Both the position numbers and the translations under genes were made by a program. The notes beneath the pieces are model-generated. The model saw only the letters and a list, made by a program, of their open reading frames with translations. It did not search any database and was not told the DNA's origin. Shown piece by piece: positions 45,057 to 55,720 of a stretch of DNA of 64,000 bases. Location of the stretch: contig JAJOZX010000943.1 in the NCBI GenBank assembly GCA_023014485.1, forward strand, positions 822,501-886,500. Direction: 5' to 3'. The number at the start of each line of letters is the position of its first letter. Position 1 is the first letter of the stretch. Source of the DNA: Bathynomus jamesi. Taxonomy: Eukaryota > Arthropoda > Malacostraca > Isopoda > Cirolanidae.

Positions 45057-46825
45057 TTACATATCAACTGCTACATATAGTTCACCTTCTTGGAAGTGAG
45101 TTTTCTTGGATTTGCGTCTATACTCAGTAGAGCCTTCCCGTTTTAGCATCCAGCAAAAGTCACCAAGCATGCAAGGGTCCCATCGTCCTTGGTAGTTTTT
45201 TTCCATCATTGCAATGTCCTGATGAAACCGCTCTCCGTGTTCATCTGACACTGAGCCAAGGTTATCTGGAAAGAAGTCCAGATGGCTGTGCAAAAAATGG
45301 ATCTTCAGAGACATTCTAGCCCCAAGTTGTTGGTATGCATCCAGCAGCTCGGTGACCATTGCTTCATAGTGAGGGGACTTTGGTGAGCCTAAGAAATTGT
45401 CACAAAGATTCTTAAAAGAATTCCAGGCTCTTAGTTCCTTTGCATTGAGAGTGCTCAAAAACTGTTCATCCTTTAAAGCACTCTTATTTGGGGACCAATA
45501 AAAACACCTTCTTTTATCTTGGTATCACTAACGCTAGGAAATATTGAATGCAAATATTTGAATGCAGCTTCTTCTGTGTCAAGCGCTTTGACAAAGTTCT
45601 TTATCAACCCTAGTTTGATATGCAGAGGGGGCAAAATAATTCTTTCTTAATCAACTAATGGCTCATACTTCATGCTATGTTGTCCTGGCACAAAGGCTTC
45701 ACGTGGTGGCCAGTCCTTCTTTACATAATGCTGCTGTGTTGCTCTACTGTCCCATAAACACAGAAAGCACATGTATTTGGTAAAGCCACCCCTGCATTCC
45801 CCGGAGAAGTCCTACCACTTTTAGGTCTCCACAAATCTTCCACTTATATTGATCATACTTGATTGCATTCAGAAGTATTACCATGTTCTCATATGACTCC
45901 TTGAGATGAACTGAGTGTCCAGTTGGAATACTTGGGTGAACGTTCCCATTGTGTAACAAAACAGCTTTAAGACCCCGCTTACTAGAGTCAATGAACAGAC
46001 GCCACTCGTCTGGAACATGTTCTATTTTAAAATACGAGAATGAACTTTCCAAATCTGAGCAGTAACAGCTGATTTACAGTATGAAAGTAGCACGATATGT
46101 CGGAGCTTCTCTTGCGAAAAGAAGTAATGCGCACATCACCCTGAACTAAGTTCCACTCCTTAAGTCTCGAAGCTAAAAGTTCAGCCTTGCCCTTTGAAAG
46201 ATATAAGTCCCTAACCAAGTCATTCAAGTCTTGCTGAGTTATGAAATGTGTTTCAGAAGATTCTGGACAGTACTCTGCATCAGAAGATTCATTTGCTTGT
46301 TCTGACAATGCTTCCTCTTCAGATGATGTTGGCAGAAGATTCTTATCTACTGGTGGTGTTGGAATCGGAAGCTCATCACTATGAGGAACAGGTTTGATGG
46401 CTGAGGCTACCACATGCTAGTCAATTTTATTCCTAGTTTTTGATGTAAGGCCAGCTACTTTGCTCTGACAGAAATAGCAATCGTCAACATGGTTCTTTTG
46501 CTCACGCCAAACCATAGGTACTGCGAATCCCATACCTTTCCTTCTACCATTGAACCAGTCACGTAAATTCATTGCACAGTTACTACAGCAAACATGTGGG
46601 GCCCATCTTTTGTCTTGGTCACCAATATGACAGCCGAAGTAGTGATAATACGCTGTTCTTATTAGAGGAGTCATTCCTGCGCTGTGAAGTTGGAGTAAAT
46701 AGACCACAGATGTAACAAAATAAATCTGGACTGTTCACGCAACCCCTTGAAGCACACATCATAAATCTAAAAAGTAAAAACGCAATTATTGTGTTTTGTA
46801 TTGAAGTAAAATGAACTATAATCAT
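45057..46825 (-). pseudogene. Multicopy arthropod gene of unknown function, several lesions
   Basis: The minus strand reads, in order: CVNSPDLFCYICGLFT (zinc-binding CxxC, about 46.73 kb), GDQDKRWAPHVCCSNCAMNL, DDCYFC, an acidic Ser/Glu-rich linker (46.36-46.2 kb), HSVHLKESYENMVILLNAI and CGDLKVVGLLRGMQG (45.9-45.78 kb), DWPPREAFVPGQHSMKYEPL (45.7 kb), and finally MSLKIHFLHSHLDFFPDNLG and DEHGERFHQDIAMMEKNYQG to the stop at 45057. I recall long unnamed proteins with this layout in high copy in arthropod genomes. The repeated D/E and H motifs suggest a transposon-derived nuclease fold, but I have no proof. At least three stops or frame changes are present. Confidence 0.6.
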
Positions 46826-47555
46826 AAAATTATTGAACTATAATCATAAAATTAGTATAAAACAGTACCGTATAAAACATCATATTCTGACAAAACCTGA
46901 CTTAACGTGCAAAAATGAAGTTCATTTTCGAAATCAGCCCCCTATAATTAGTATAAAACAGTATGTGTTTACCGGGAAGCAAAACTGTTGTTAAGTTGTG
47001 AATTATCAATGCAATGGGCAGTAATAACAAGAAATTGGGACTTTATTCTCGGTGCAAGTCTACAAATGGAACGTAATCGAAAATGGGGCCTTAACAGTAG
47101 AGATTTTATTTACTAAATTTTTTGGCAATCTTCTACATTATTGAAATGTATATTAATGAGTGAAAGGCGAGACGGTATTTAAGTATGATACTTTTAAATA
47201 CTTTTCCGTAAATAAATGAATAATAGTGTGAAAGACTGGTCATTGCACTTTATATTTCTACTATCTTCCCATGTTGTTATGCAGCCTATGGGAATATAAG
47301 AATTTTAAAAAAAGCTGACATCCCAACTGTTGTGTTTGGGCTGTCAAAAATTAAAATAAAGATGATTATTGGTGAAACATTAAAAAACTTTAAAACTTGA
47401 ACTCGTCATTAATAAGGAGACTTATTTTTCGCTCAAAAACTTTTTTTTACTGGATGTTTGTGTTTACACAATTAGGCTAAAATTAAAAATAAAAATTGAA
47501 ATGAACTATAAAATTGTAACCTTTCGCTTTGTTCTATCACCACTCATACATAATA
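46826..47555. other. No gene seen; AT-rich
   Basis: This starts with a direct repeat TTGAACTATAATCATAAAAT at about 46811-46850. Then comes AT-rich sequence without coding potential. It could include the promoter of the minus-strand gene to its left. Confidence 0.4.
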
Positions 47556-47559
47556 TTTT

Positions 47560-48725
47560 ATTATCGTTTCTTAACTGAACTTGGGAAATTCAACAGCTCC
47601 AGTTGGTTGCAGGTGTGGTTTCTCAACTGGGATCCCGGGCTGAAAATAATAACATTAAATCCCGGGACAAGCGCAACAAATGCCGGGATTTCCCAGGTTT
47701 TACAAAGTATTCTAAAAACGTTATTTCAAATAGTTTTACGTTAATTTGCTAGTGTATCTAGAAAATACAAACATAAAGACTATGATGACAAATTAATAAT
47801 AGCACGAATTACGTTGCGTTGTACAACTTGAATGGTGCCTATAATATGCCTTGTATGATGTGCATGTGTAATATGACTGATATTTTTGGTGATTGACTCG
47901 GAGTGAAAACCAATTATTTGATTTCCCTGAATCGAACATCTTGTGTTTAAGTGGATTTTAATTTCGGTTATTATTTTCAATTCAGTGGCACACCTTTTGC
48001 TGTTTTTTTTATTTACTAGAAATTAGTTAGAAGTATATAAAAGGTGTTGTGTTCGTATAAATTACACTATAATATAATTTATTTTTGTTGAAGTGCAAAG
48101 CTGCAAATTAGCATTGTAGGCAGAGCCACCTAAGCTATATATCGTATTTATGTTTCTGCGGTGTTTGAAACTCGGCCGAGGCTCTATTTTTTTATTATAT
48201 TTATCATTATTGTGTTAAAGTATTTATATATTTATATTTAATATTAATTAACTAATCTACATTTATCTAATGCTTAAACATTTTAAGACTTTATTATCAT
48301 TATTTTTTAATAATTAAAGAGCGAGCGATATCTGACATGTATTCTTCTTGATAATATACATATTTACAATAAACTGGGAAATCCCGGGACCTCGGGATGA
48401 TGACCGATTTTGTCCCGGAAAACCGGGGTAGTGAAAACCCTTGAAAACGAGAAATCCTAGTTGCAGGTCTGCAGCTATTAACTGCTCTATGAACTTTCTT
48501 CCCGCTTTACGCTCGATAATGGCCATCGCCATGTAGTAGTAATGATTGTAGATGCCTGGCTTGTTTCAGGAAAATTAGGCTGAAGAAAGTCAGCAAAACT
48601 CGCAGGCTTTTTATTTTCTTCTTTAATGATGTTCTCGTATATTTCTTTATGGAAACGTTCCAAATGCCTTTTTAAGTTGAACTTTTTAGCGGTAATTTTT
48701 TCATTGCAAATTTTGCGTTGTCTTT
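47560..48725 (-). pseudogene. hAT transposase N-terminus (BED-type finger), split by an insertion
   Basis: From 48725 leftward the minus strand reads KITAKKFNLKRHLERFHKEI and then an acidic linker with PASFADFLQPNFPETSQAS. After a frame change comes IERKAGRKFIEQLIAADLQ, then (beyond the inserted element) LELLNFPSSVKKR. The LKRHLERFH spacing matches the second half of a BED zinc finger that binds transposon ends. Its first Cys pair is not clear. The element at 47614-48459 interrupts it. Confidence 0.55.
47614..48459. mobile_element. hAT-type non-autonomous element with CCCGGGAT words
   Basis: Perfect 8-bp duplications GTTGCAGG (47606-47613 and 48460-48467) flank a segment whose ends share an imperfect T-GG-TTTCTC inverted repeat. 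Both subterminal zones carry clustered ATCCCGGG/CCCGGGAT words. The interior is AT-rich and non-coding. Confidence 0.65.
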
Positions 48726-48744
48726 TTTAATACTTATATGGAAT

Positions 48745-49060
48745 GAGTCAGAAGGGTCAGAAACTGGCACAGGGCTCAGAACAACTAATGCGACCCATTA
48801 CTCTAATTCAGGGGTGTTCAAACCTGTGCACGCGGGCACATTTGTGCAAACGAAGCTTTTCGGTGTGCCCGCGAGTAGCCTCCACATAAGGTTTTAGAGA
48901 CTGGTTAATAGAAAGAATATTGCAATTGAAACCAGATAATAATATTTTTTATGTTTTATGTATTTTTGGAAAACGTGCTCGCCTGCGAAAAAGTTTAAGC
49001 ACCCCTGCTCTAATTAGTCAGGAAAGCCAGAAACTGGCACAGCGGGTCAGGGCTGGATTA
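48745..49060. repeat. SINE tail fragments with hAT MITE between them
   Basis: CAGAAACTGGCACAGGGCTC (about 48758) and CCAGAAACTGGCACAGCGGG (about 49028) match the tail of the SINE at 38.86 kb. The MITE 48809-49007 lies between them. Confidence 0.6.
48809..49007. mobile_element. hAT-type MITE, 199 bp
   Basis: The ends CAGGGGTGTTCAAAC and AGTTTAAGCACCCCTG are an imperfect inverted pair. The 8-bp duplications CTCTAATT are perfect (48801-48808 and 49008-49015). GC-rich subterminal GTGCACGCGGGCAC lies next to the left end. Confidence 0.88.
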
Positions 49061-49719
49061 TTCTAGATATTGTTCTCGATAAATAATTCTTACTTTTATA
49101 ACTTCTCTTCTTGTATGTATACTGTATATTGTAATAAATGAAGTGTAGTGTGATTATTTTAATATTTTAATAATTTGATAGTTTTAAGTTAGTTAAAATG
49201 TTATAAATATAACGGTTGTTTATTTTGAAGCAAGTTCTGTTAGGTTTCAAAAGCGACTTCAGAGAGAGAATTCAATAACCAATCATGTAAAAGTTTATAG
49301 TACGGCCTTTTCTTTTAACCACTAGTAGAACGCATAATAATGTGCTTTGAGTGCCTTTTCGGGGGCATTTTCATACAAGAAAACACATGTTTTTCCGTTT
49401 GTTTCAGGCGCAATGTGTTTTAGATTGTAGTCATAAATTTTATGTGTAAAAAGGACGAATAACATAATGCCAGTCATGTAAGTCCATTCGTTTATTACTC
49501 TCTCTCTCTCGTAATTAAATTAACAATTAATCAAAAGCCCCACCCGTAATTTAAAAGTATCAGTTAATAAACGTTTCCAGGGAAACCGATGTGTCTTCAT
49601 TCTCCTTGGCCACGCTCAATCAGAATTGGAATGGCGGTCAGTTTCGTATATAAATACCTTTAAATAAGTAGAACAGTAAAGTATTACCGTATGTAAAAAT
49701 ATAATCATATATATATATA
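49061..49719. other. No gene seen
   Basis: This is AT-rich, apparently unique sequence with a short (CT)n at 49500-49513 and (TA)n at 49708-49722 beside the LINE 3' end. Confidence 0.45.
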
Positions 49720-49800
49720 TATGAAAATGAAAATAAAAAGGTTTATTGGCAGATTATAGTCCATACGACAAATATTATTAATACAATGACAGTTCATATA

Positions 49801-51182
49801 CGGGTGTCAGGAAATGATCGCCCCCCCCCTGTAGAGCAAAAACTAGAAGAAATAGATAAAAACCGGCGAGACCACTTGAAAGAGCGTTAAAATCTGAATA
49901 AAAACCATTATATTCTATTCCTGTGATTTTAATTCTTACCATTTTTTTCCCCACAGAAACAATGGCATCATCTATTTTGAACGATTCAGAGAAAAAGCGA
50001 GTTCTTGACCGCATTCGAGCTGTCACATTTCGTGAAGCAAAGGAAGCTGGTGCAACTTTCATAACTCGACACTGGGTGGCTGAGAGATTAAAAAGATCAG
50101 AAGACTTTGTCAAAAGGAATTGGAATAAGAATCCTGAAGATTGTGAAACAGAATTTCGAGGAGGAAGACCGGAGAAATTATCTCAAGAATCGAAAGACAT
50201 TGTGCTTGCTGCATCACGGCGCCGAAAGAAGAGCTGCTCTGAGGTAGCGAAAGAGATACTTATCCGTCGTGGTAAGATAGTCAATCGGCAACTTGTGCAT
50301 CAATTTCGAGTTCGCCAAGGCTTGAGTGCTTGGCATGAAATAGCTAAGCCACGGAAGAGTGATCTTAATATTGAAGATCGGCTATGGTTTTGTGATTATC
50401 TTGAGGAATGGACGGAAGACGATTTCCTTCACTTGGTTGTCAGCGATGAATTCTTCGTTTATGTCTCCAGAAAACCAAATTTTCAGAATGATCGGGTTTG
50501 GGCAACAACTCCTAATGAAGTCCCAGACGACCAGAAGTATCGAGAAATAGTAAAAAATCCAGCATGTGTGGGTGTTTTCATTATGTTCTCTATTCGGAAG
50601 CTCATCTGGGTTATCAAACCAAGAGGAACCAGTTGGGATGGGCCTTATTTTCGAAATGTAATTTTAGCCCAACATGTAATTTCGTTTTTGAAAGACCCCG
50701 AGTGTGTTTTGGATGTTGAACAGGCAACCTTTCTTCACGACAAAGCCCCCTGTATGAAAGCACTTGCGACTCAACAACTGCTTAAGAACAATAACATTGA
50801 TTTTTTCGGAAATAATGAATGGCCTGGCAATTCTCCCGATCTTAATGTCTGTGAACATGTCGGATCCATCATGAAGGATCGGGTGGAGTCCTTAATGCTG
50901 GAACAACCCATTCAGAATCGGTATTCAACAGAAATTATGACTGCAAAGATCCACGAAGTCCTTGAAGAAATGAGTCATGATACCGATCTCTTTGAGACAC
51001 TTCTGGGATCATACCCCCGTCGATTAATGGCCGTCAGAGCTGCAAATGGGGCAACACCCGATATTAAAACAAGTGTTTTTTATTCAAAATTAAACGCTCT
51101 TTCGCGTGGTTTTGTCTGTTTTTTTCTATTCCTTTCAGTTTCTTCTGTACAGGGGGGGGGGGCAATCATTTCCTGACACCCT
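49801..51182 (+). mobile_element. Complete Tc1/mariner-superfamily element 2, 1382 bp
   Basis: The ends CGGGTGTCAGGAAATGATCG and the inverse of AGGGTGTCAGGAAATGATTG are followed on both sides by a C/G homopolymer and CTGTA. TA duplications flank it (49799-49800 and 51183-51184). The target is the 3' UTR of LINE C, whose uninterrupted form is seen in the inverted fragment near 52370. Confidence 0.92.
49962..51176 (+). CDS. Intact DDE transposase, same family as 36886-37998 (404 aa)
   Basis: The start at 49962 (MASSILNDSEKKRVLDRI) is chosen over an upstream in-frame ATG at 49923 because it aligns with the start of the paralogue. The HTH block is GATFITRHWVAERLKRSED. The catalytic core has SDEFFVYVSRK, FLHDKAPCMKAL and WPGNSPDLNVCEHVG, with the same 37-residue spacing to the Glu by my count. 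Two conserved blocks, GVFIMFSIRKLIWVIKP and GTSWDGPYFRN, match the paralogue in order. The frame runs about 35 codons beyond the paralogue's end, through the subterminal region into the right TIR (stop 51174-51176). There are no internal stops. Confidence 0.87.
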   Translation: MASSILNDSEKKRVLDRIRAVTFREAKEAGATFITRHWVAERLKRSEDFVKRNWNKNPEDCETEFRGGRPEKLSQESKDIVLAASRRRKKSCSEVAKEILIRRGKIVNRQLVHQFRVRQGLSAWHEIAKPRKSDLNIEDRLWFCDYLEEWTEDDFLHLVVSDEFFVYVSRKPNFQNDRVWATTPNEVPDDQKYREIVKNPACVGVFIMFSIRKLIWVIKPRGTSWDGPYFRNVILAQHVISFLKDPECVLDVEQATFLHDKAPCMKALATQQLLKNNNIDFFGNNEWPGNSPDLNVCEHVGSIMKDRVESLMLEQPIQNRYSTEIMTAKIHEVLEEMSHDTDLFETLLGSYPRRLMAVRAANGATPDIKTSVFYSKLNALSRGFVCFFLFLSVSSVQGGGAIIS

Positions 51183-52139
51183 TACAAGGATAGAAATATA
51201 TACAATTGATTAGAAATAATACTGTAATGTCGAAGTTAATTGGAGCTACAGAGAGACGTTTTCGTACCAAGAAGTCCATAGTTTAGAGGATAAATGGCAG
51301 GACTCATGGATAGTTTGGATGATCGGGTTGGTTGATTTTTTAATTCTTTGCATTAGACTGTGTTGAGCACGTCTTGTTACCTCCGGGAAGCTCGGGACAT
51401 TATGGGTAGCAAATATTTGCGAAGCTGAGCATCTCGGTGGTAATTTATGTAAGAGTCTAAAAGACCTGTTGTACAGCAAATTTAGAGTTCTGCCAGAACC
51501 TTTTTTATAATTCACCCAGAGTTGCTGTCTGTAAATATCACTGCAGAAAGTACGAAAGAGAGTGTCTTTAGCTTCACTCGTACAGAATCGAAAGTTCCTT
51601 ATGGTCATATTCGCTTTAGCACACAGGCTTCGAAATTGCTTTCTTATATCCGAATCATCACTCAAGGAGCTGGTAATAGTTTGACCCAAATACTTAAACT
51701 CTTGTACTTCCTCAAATACCTCACCATTCATTTTAAACCTTATATCAGTTGGCTGATTACAGCGAATATTCTTCGCAGACTTTTAGTAGCCGATCCAGAC
51801 CTTTAACAGAGGGACTTATTAACACCATATCATCGGCATAAACTAAGTTATTTATTCTTGTGTTATCTGTACAACCTCCCACTGTTGCCTCGTTAAGTGA
51901 AGCAATTAATCCGTCAATATACACATTAAACAGCATAGGGGAGAGCAAGGAGCCTTGTCTCACCCCGCAAGAGGAGCCAAAATACTCGGATAGAGCATTG
52001 CCCCAGCTAACAGTGAAAGATTGGTGGGAATACAAAAATTTCAATAAATTTAATATGTACGTGGGAACCTTCCTGTCTTTTAGTTTTGCAAATAAAATAT
52101 TGTGGGTCACCCTATCATATGCCTTACTTATATCTAGGA

Positions 52140-52882
52140 AACAGCTACCCGCAATGTCCCGAGCTTCCAGGAGGTAACAAGACGTGCTCAACACAGTCTA
52201 TTGCAAAGAATTAAAAAATCAACCAACCCGATCATCCAAGCTATCCATGAGTCCTGCCATTTATCCTCTAAACTATGGACTTTTTGGTACGAAAACGTCT
52301 GTCTGTAGCTCCACTTAACTTGGACATTACAGTATTATTTCTAATAAATTGTGTATATATTTATATCCTTAGTATATGAACTGTCATTGTATTAATAATA
52401 CTAGTACAGTTCTCGCCGCTTCGCTGACGGCTAGACAGGCTAAACTACAAAAAAAGAACACAGCCGTGAAAATTTTGAGCTTCACATTGTGTCAACATTT
52501 CTGAATCTGGTATCTCCCAAAACCTCCTCACCCCCATTCATACAACTTGGGGGCTAACCCCCTCCCCCATTACCCCCACCCCTCCCCATTACCCCACCCA
52601 TCCCCCATTACCCCCACCCCCACCCTTCCCCCATTGCTAAACTACAGAAAAGAACACAGTCATGAAAATCTTGAGCTTCACATTGCCGCCCGTAATACAA
52701 TTTCTGAATTTTTTTCTCACAATTTTTTCTAACAATTTCTGAAAGTGTGACGGACAGACGGGCAGACAGACAGACGGACAGCTCTCTTATTATAATATAT
52801 AAATATATATAGATAGATTTGTCATATGGACTATAGTCTGTCAATAAACCTTTTCATTTTCATTTTCATTTTCATTTTCATA
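52140..52882 (+). repeat. Inverted 3' fragment of LINE C inserted in its own ORF2
   Basis: From about 52140 the plus strand reads ATRNVPSFQEVTRRAQHSLL and matches the minus-strand end of ORF2 (51424-51246) and the 3' UTR, ending in (CATTTT)n at 52857-52882. It is split by the C-tract repeat (52401-52815). The RT reading frame on the minus strand resumes on either side, so this is a separate, later insertion of a 5'-truncated copy. Confidence 0.82.
52401..52815 (+). repeat. C-tract repeat R, copy 1
   Basis: It begins CTAGTACAGTTCTCGCCGCT and ends GACGGACAGCTCTCTTATTATA plus AT-rich sequence. It includes a block of ACCCCC/CCCCCATT words (about 52555-52635) and a GACAGACGG simple repeat near the end. 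It is about 95 percent alike to copy 2 by eye. The TE class is unclear. Confidence 0.8.
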
Positions 52883-54820
52883 AATAGTTGAATTACTGTC
52901 AATGTATTTAGATATTGTTTCTTTAAGTACATAGATACACAGGTCAGTTGAGTGGGACCTTTTAAAGCCAAATTGATTAGATGTCCATAGGAAATAATTT
53001 AATCGGAGTAACAAGAGTTTTTCTAGTAGTTTCGAGAAGCAGGAAGCGACAGCAATAGACCTGTAATTATTGCTGGACAGAATGTCTCCGTACTTGTTTT
53101 TGACCAGGGGCAAATATATACCCTCATGAACTCTGCAGGGATATAGCTATGAGCAAGCATGGCTGATAGGAGCAATGATATATGCAGACATACTACGTCA
53201 TTTGCATATTTTAAGTGCTCATTCGATAAGTCATCTACCCCTGACGCAGAACCAGTCTTTAACTCTTTAATTAACCTCTTTACTTCAGAAAATGATATCA
53301 AAGTGTTTTCCCTTGTCCCTCCCACAATCGTTTCGCTGCAATCTAGCTTAAGGTTATCCCTACTCACACTATTAAGAATGTTAGAGTAGTGGTTTTTCCA
53401 CAGCTTTGCAATTTCATCCTCCCCCGACACCCAATCTATTGTCGGAGGGAGGACATTTTTGACACCCGTTTGATTCTTAACAAATTTCCAAAATTTGTTA
53501 TTATCGTTATTTATGCGAGCTTCACAGGCTTTTGATGCTCGAATAAACTCTTCTTCCTGTTTACATCGCCTTATGGACGCCTTATACTGACCCATACTTC
53601 TACACATATTTATGTATACTGGTCCTAATCTGGGTCTACCATGAAAGCACCACAAATCTTAGGCGTCTTTCGATTCTCTCTTCGGGGGGGGCAATAAAAT
53701 CATTCCATCCAGGAATAATCTTAGTATGATAGTTGTAAGATTTAATCAGGGGCTTCCTGCTTCTCTTAACAGGGATATTATCTTACTATAATACCTATCT
53801 ATGAGTTTACAGTGAGAATCATTTGAGCAAGGATTATTACAGGCAAGATGCAAAATTTCTAAATTATTAAAAAGGTGACTTGTTCTGTCTTTGTATTCTA
53901 TTCTCTGCTGCATATTAACATTGGACCAATCGACGCGATTATTCTTACCTATTGAGTTCTCGTTAAGTCGTGTTGCGCATAAATTGGTAAAGCTAATTAA
54001 TATTTCTAATGGTCTATGATCAGAAAGAAGGAAATCATGCAGAATATGAACTCTAACAATTCGATCCTTTAGATTATTACTAGTGAGAAACTGATCAATC
54101 CACCTGGTGGTACCACTCATATCACTAACGTATATAAAATTACCACTGGTTACCCCTAATACCTCTACATCATTTATACTTAAATTGGCCGACTCGCACA
54201 TGTTACCCAATTCTACAAAGAATTCCGCGTTCATATGTGCGTTAAAGTCCCCCATTATTATACAGTGAGAATATTTGGGGTTATCTGATAATGACTTCAT
54301 TTAGTACAGCAAATCAATGTATTCATCTAGATTACTGCCGTTGTTGTATGGTAAATAGCAGTTTACAATTAATATGCAATCATTGTTCACTTGTAATTCA
54401 ATGCCTAACAACCTTACATTATCGCTTGTTAAAAATTTTATGTTTTGCCAAATTTTTCCTTATTAAGAAAGCAACACCACCAAAAGGCCTACCGTACATT
54501 AATTCATCTGACAAGTCTACTGCTGATGACGCATGGTACATAAAGTCATCATGGATGGTAGAGACGAATTTTAGCTCTTGCTTAGGTAGCCAGTGCTCCT
54601 GCAGGAGAATCAAATCTGCACTGTCGCAGATTTTATGAACATCTACAGTTGAATTCCTCACTGACCTTACATTATATGAGACTATTTTCAACAAGTTATC
54701 CGCCATGACTGATAGAGAATTTATTATTAGTAAGATTATTATTATTATTAGTAAGATTATTAGTATTATACACAGTACAACTTTCAGGCATTACCGTTAG
54801 GGCGCCTATTATTATTATTA

Positions 54821-55237
54821 CTAGTACAGTTCCCGCCGCTTCGCTGACGGTTAGACAGGCTAAACTACAAAAAAAGAACCCAGCCGTGAAAATTTTGAGC
54901 TTCACATTGTGTCAACATTTCTGAATCTGGTATCTCCCAAAACCTGCTCACCCCCATTCATACAACTTGGGGGCTAACCCCCTCCCCCATTACCCCCACC
55001 CCTCCCTATTACCCCACCCATCCCCCATTACCCCCACCCCCATCCTTCTCCCATTGCTAAACTACAGAAAAGAACACAGTCATGAAAATCTTGAGCTTCA
55101 CATTGCCGCCCGTAATACAATTTCTGAATTTTTTTTACAATTTCTGAATTTTTTTCACACAATTTTTTCTCAATTTCTGAAAGTGTGACGGACAGACGGA
55201 CAGACAGACGGACAGCTCTCTTATTATAGTATAGATT
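54821..55237 (+). repeat. C-tract repeat R, copy 2
   Basis: The element is the same as at 52401, with CTAGTACAGTTCCCGCCGCT at the start and TTATTATAGTATAGAT at the end, inserted in an (ATT)n stretch between ORF1 and ORF2 of LINE C. It is a little longer because of a duplicated CAATTTCTGAATTTTTTT phrase. Confidence 0.8.
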
Positions 55238-55720
55238 ATTATTATTTTGCATGTTATCAAATCTCCTGGAAAAGTGAATAAACTCCTTAACAATAATACC
55301 GTCTGGCCATTGACTCATATTATACGGGTTGAAATGCGCATTTACACCTTTAATTATTACTTTAGTGTAAATGAGTTATAATACGGAGATTATCAATATA
55401 CTGTGTTCACCACTAACTTCTTCCATCATGTGTCAAATGTCGCTTGCCTCGTTCGAGAGCTGAATTCCCGACACAAAGAGGGTAAGATTCCCCATCGGTG
55501 GCCTCGTCGCGGAGACCGGTTGAAGAAACCTTCAGGAAGGGCGCCTGTTAACAGTGACCCACCCGTGCTCCTCCCTCGATCTCCCTGAGGCAGGGTTCGC
55601 CTGCCTTGGGGATGGGTGGCACAACCTTTGGGGGATAGGAGACCCCTCCCTTACTCTGTGGCTTGGTAAGGATCTGTTAGCGGTGTTTATAATCTGACGG
55701 CCGCGCGTGCCCCTCCTTCT

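Larger units (their letters stand above)
51246..54706 (-). pseudogene. LINE C ORF2: endonuclease and reverse transcriptase
   Basis: The endonuclease starts at 54706 (MADNLLKIVSYNVRSVRN, then LLQEHWLPKQ). After a frame break it continues at 54300 with IIMGDFNAHM and LLSDHRPLEI. The RT follows: a YKASIRRCKQEEEFIRAS connector (53.6 kb), SGVDDLSNEHLKYAN, NYRSIAVASCFSKLLEKLL (53.07 kb), then, beyond the inverted insert, CFLDISKAYDRVTHNILF, GVRQGSLLSPMLFNVYIDG and LVYADDMVLISPS with intact YADD. The C-terminal part (51731-51246) includes EFKYLGQTITSS and RSFRLLHKLP. Frame changes and the insert kill it. Confidence 0.8.

Noticed and set aside
52547..52732. Pro/His-rich frames in repeat R (also 54967-55188)
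   Set aside because: They are translations of the C-tract block of a non-coding repeat.
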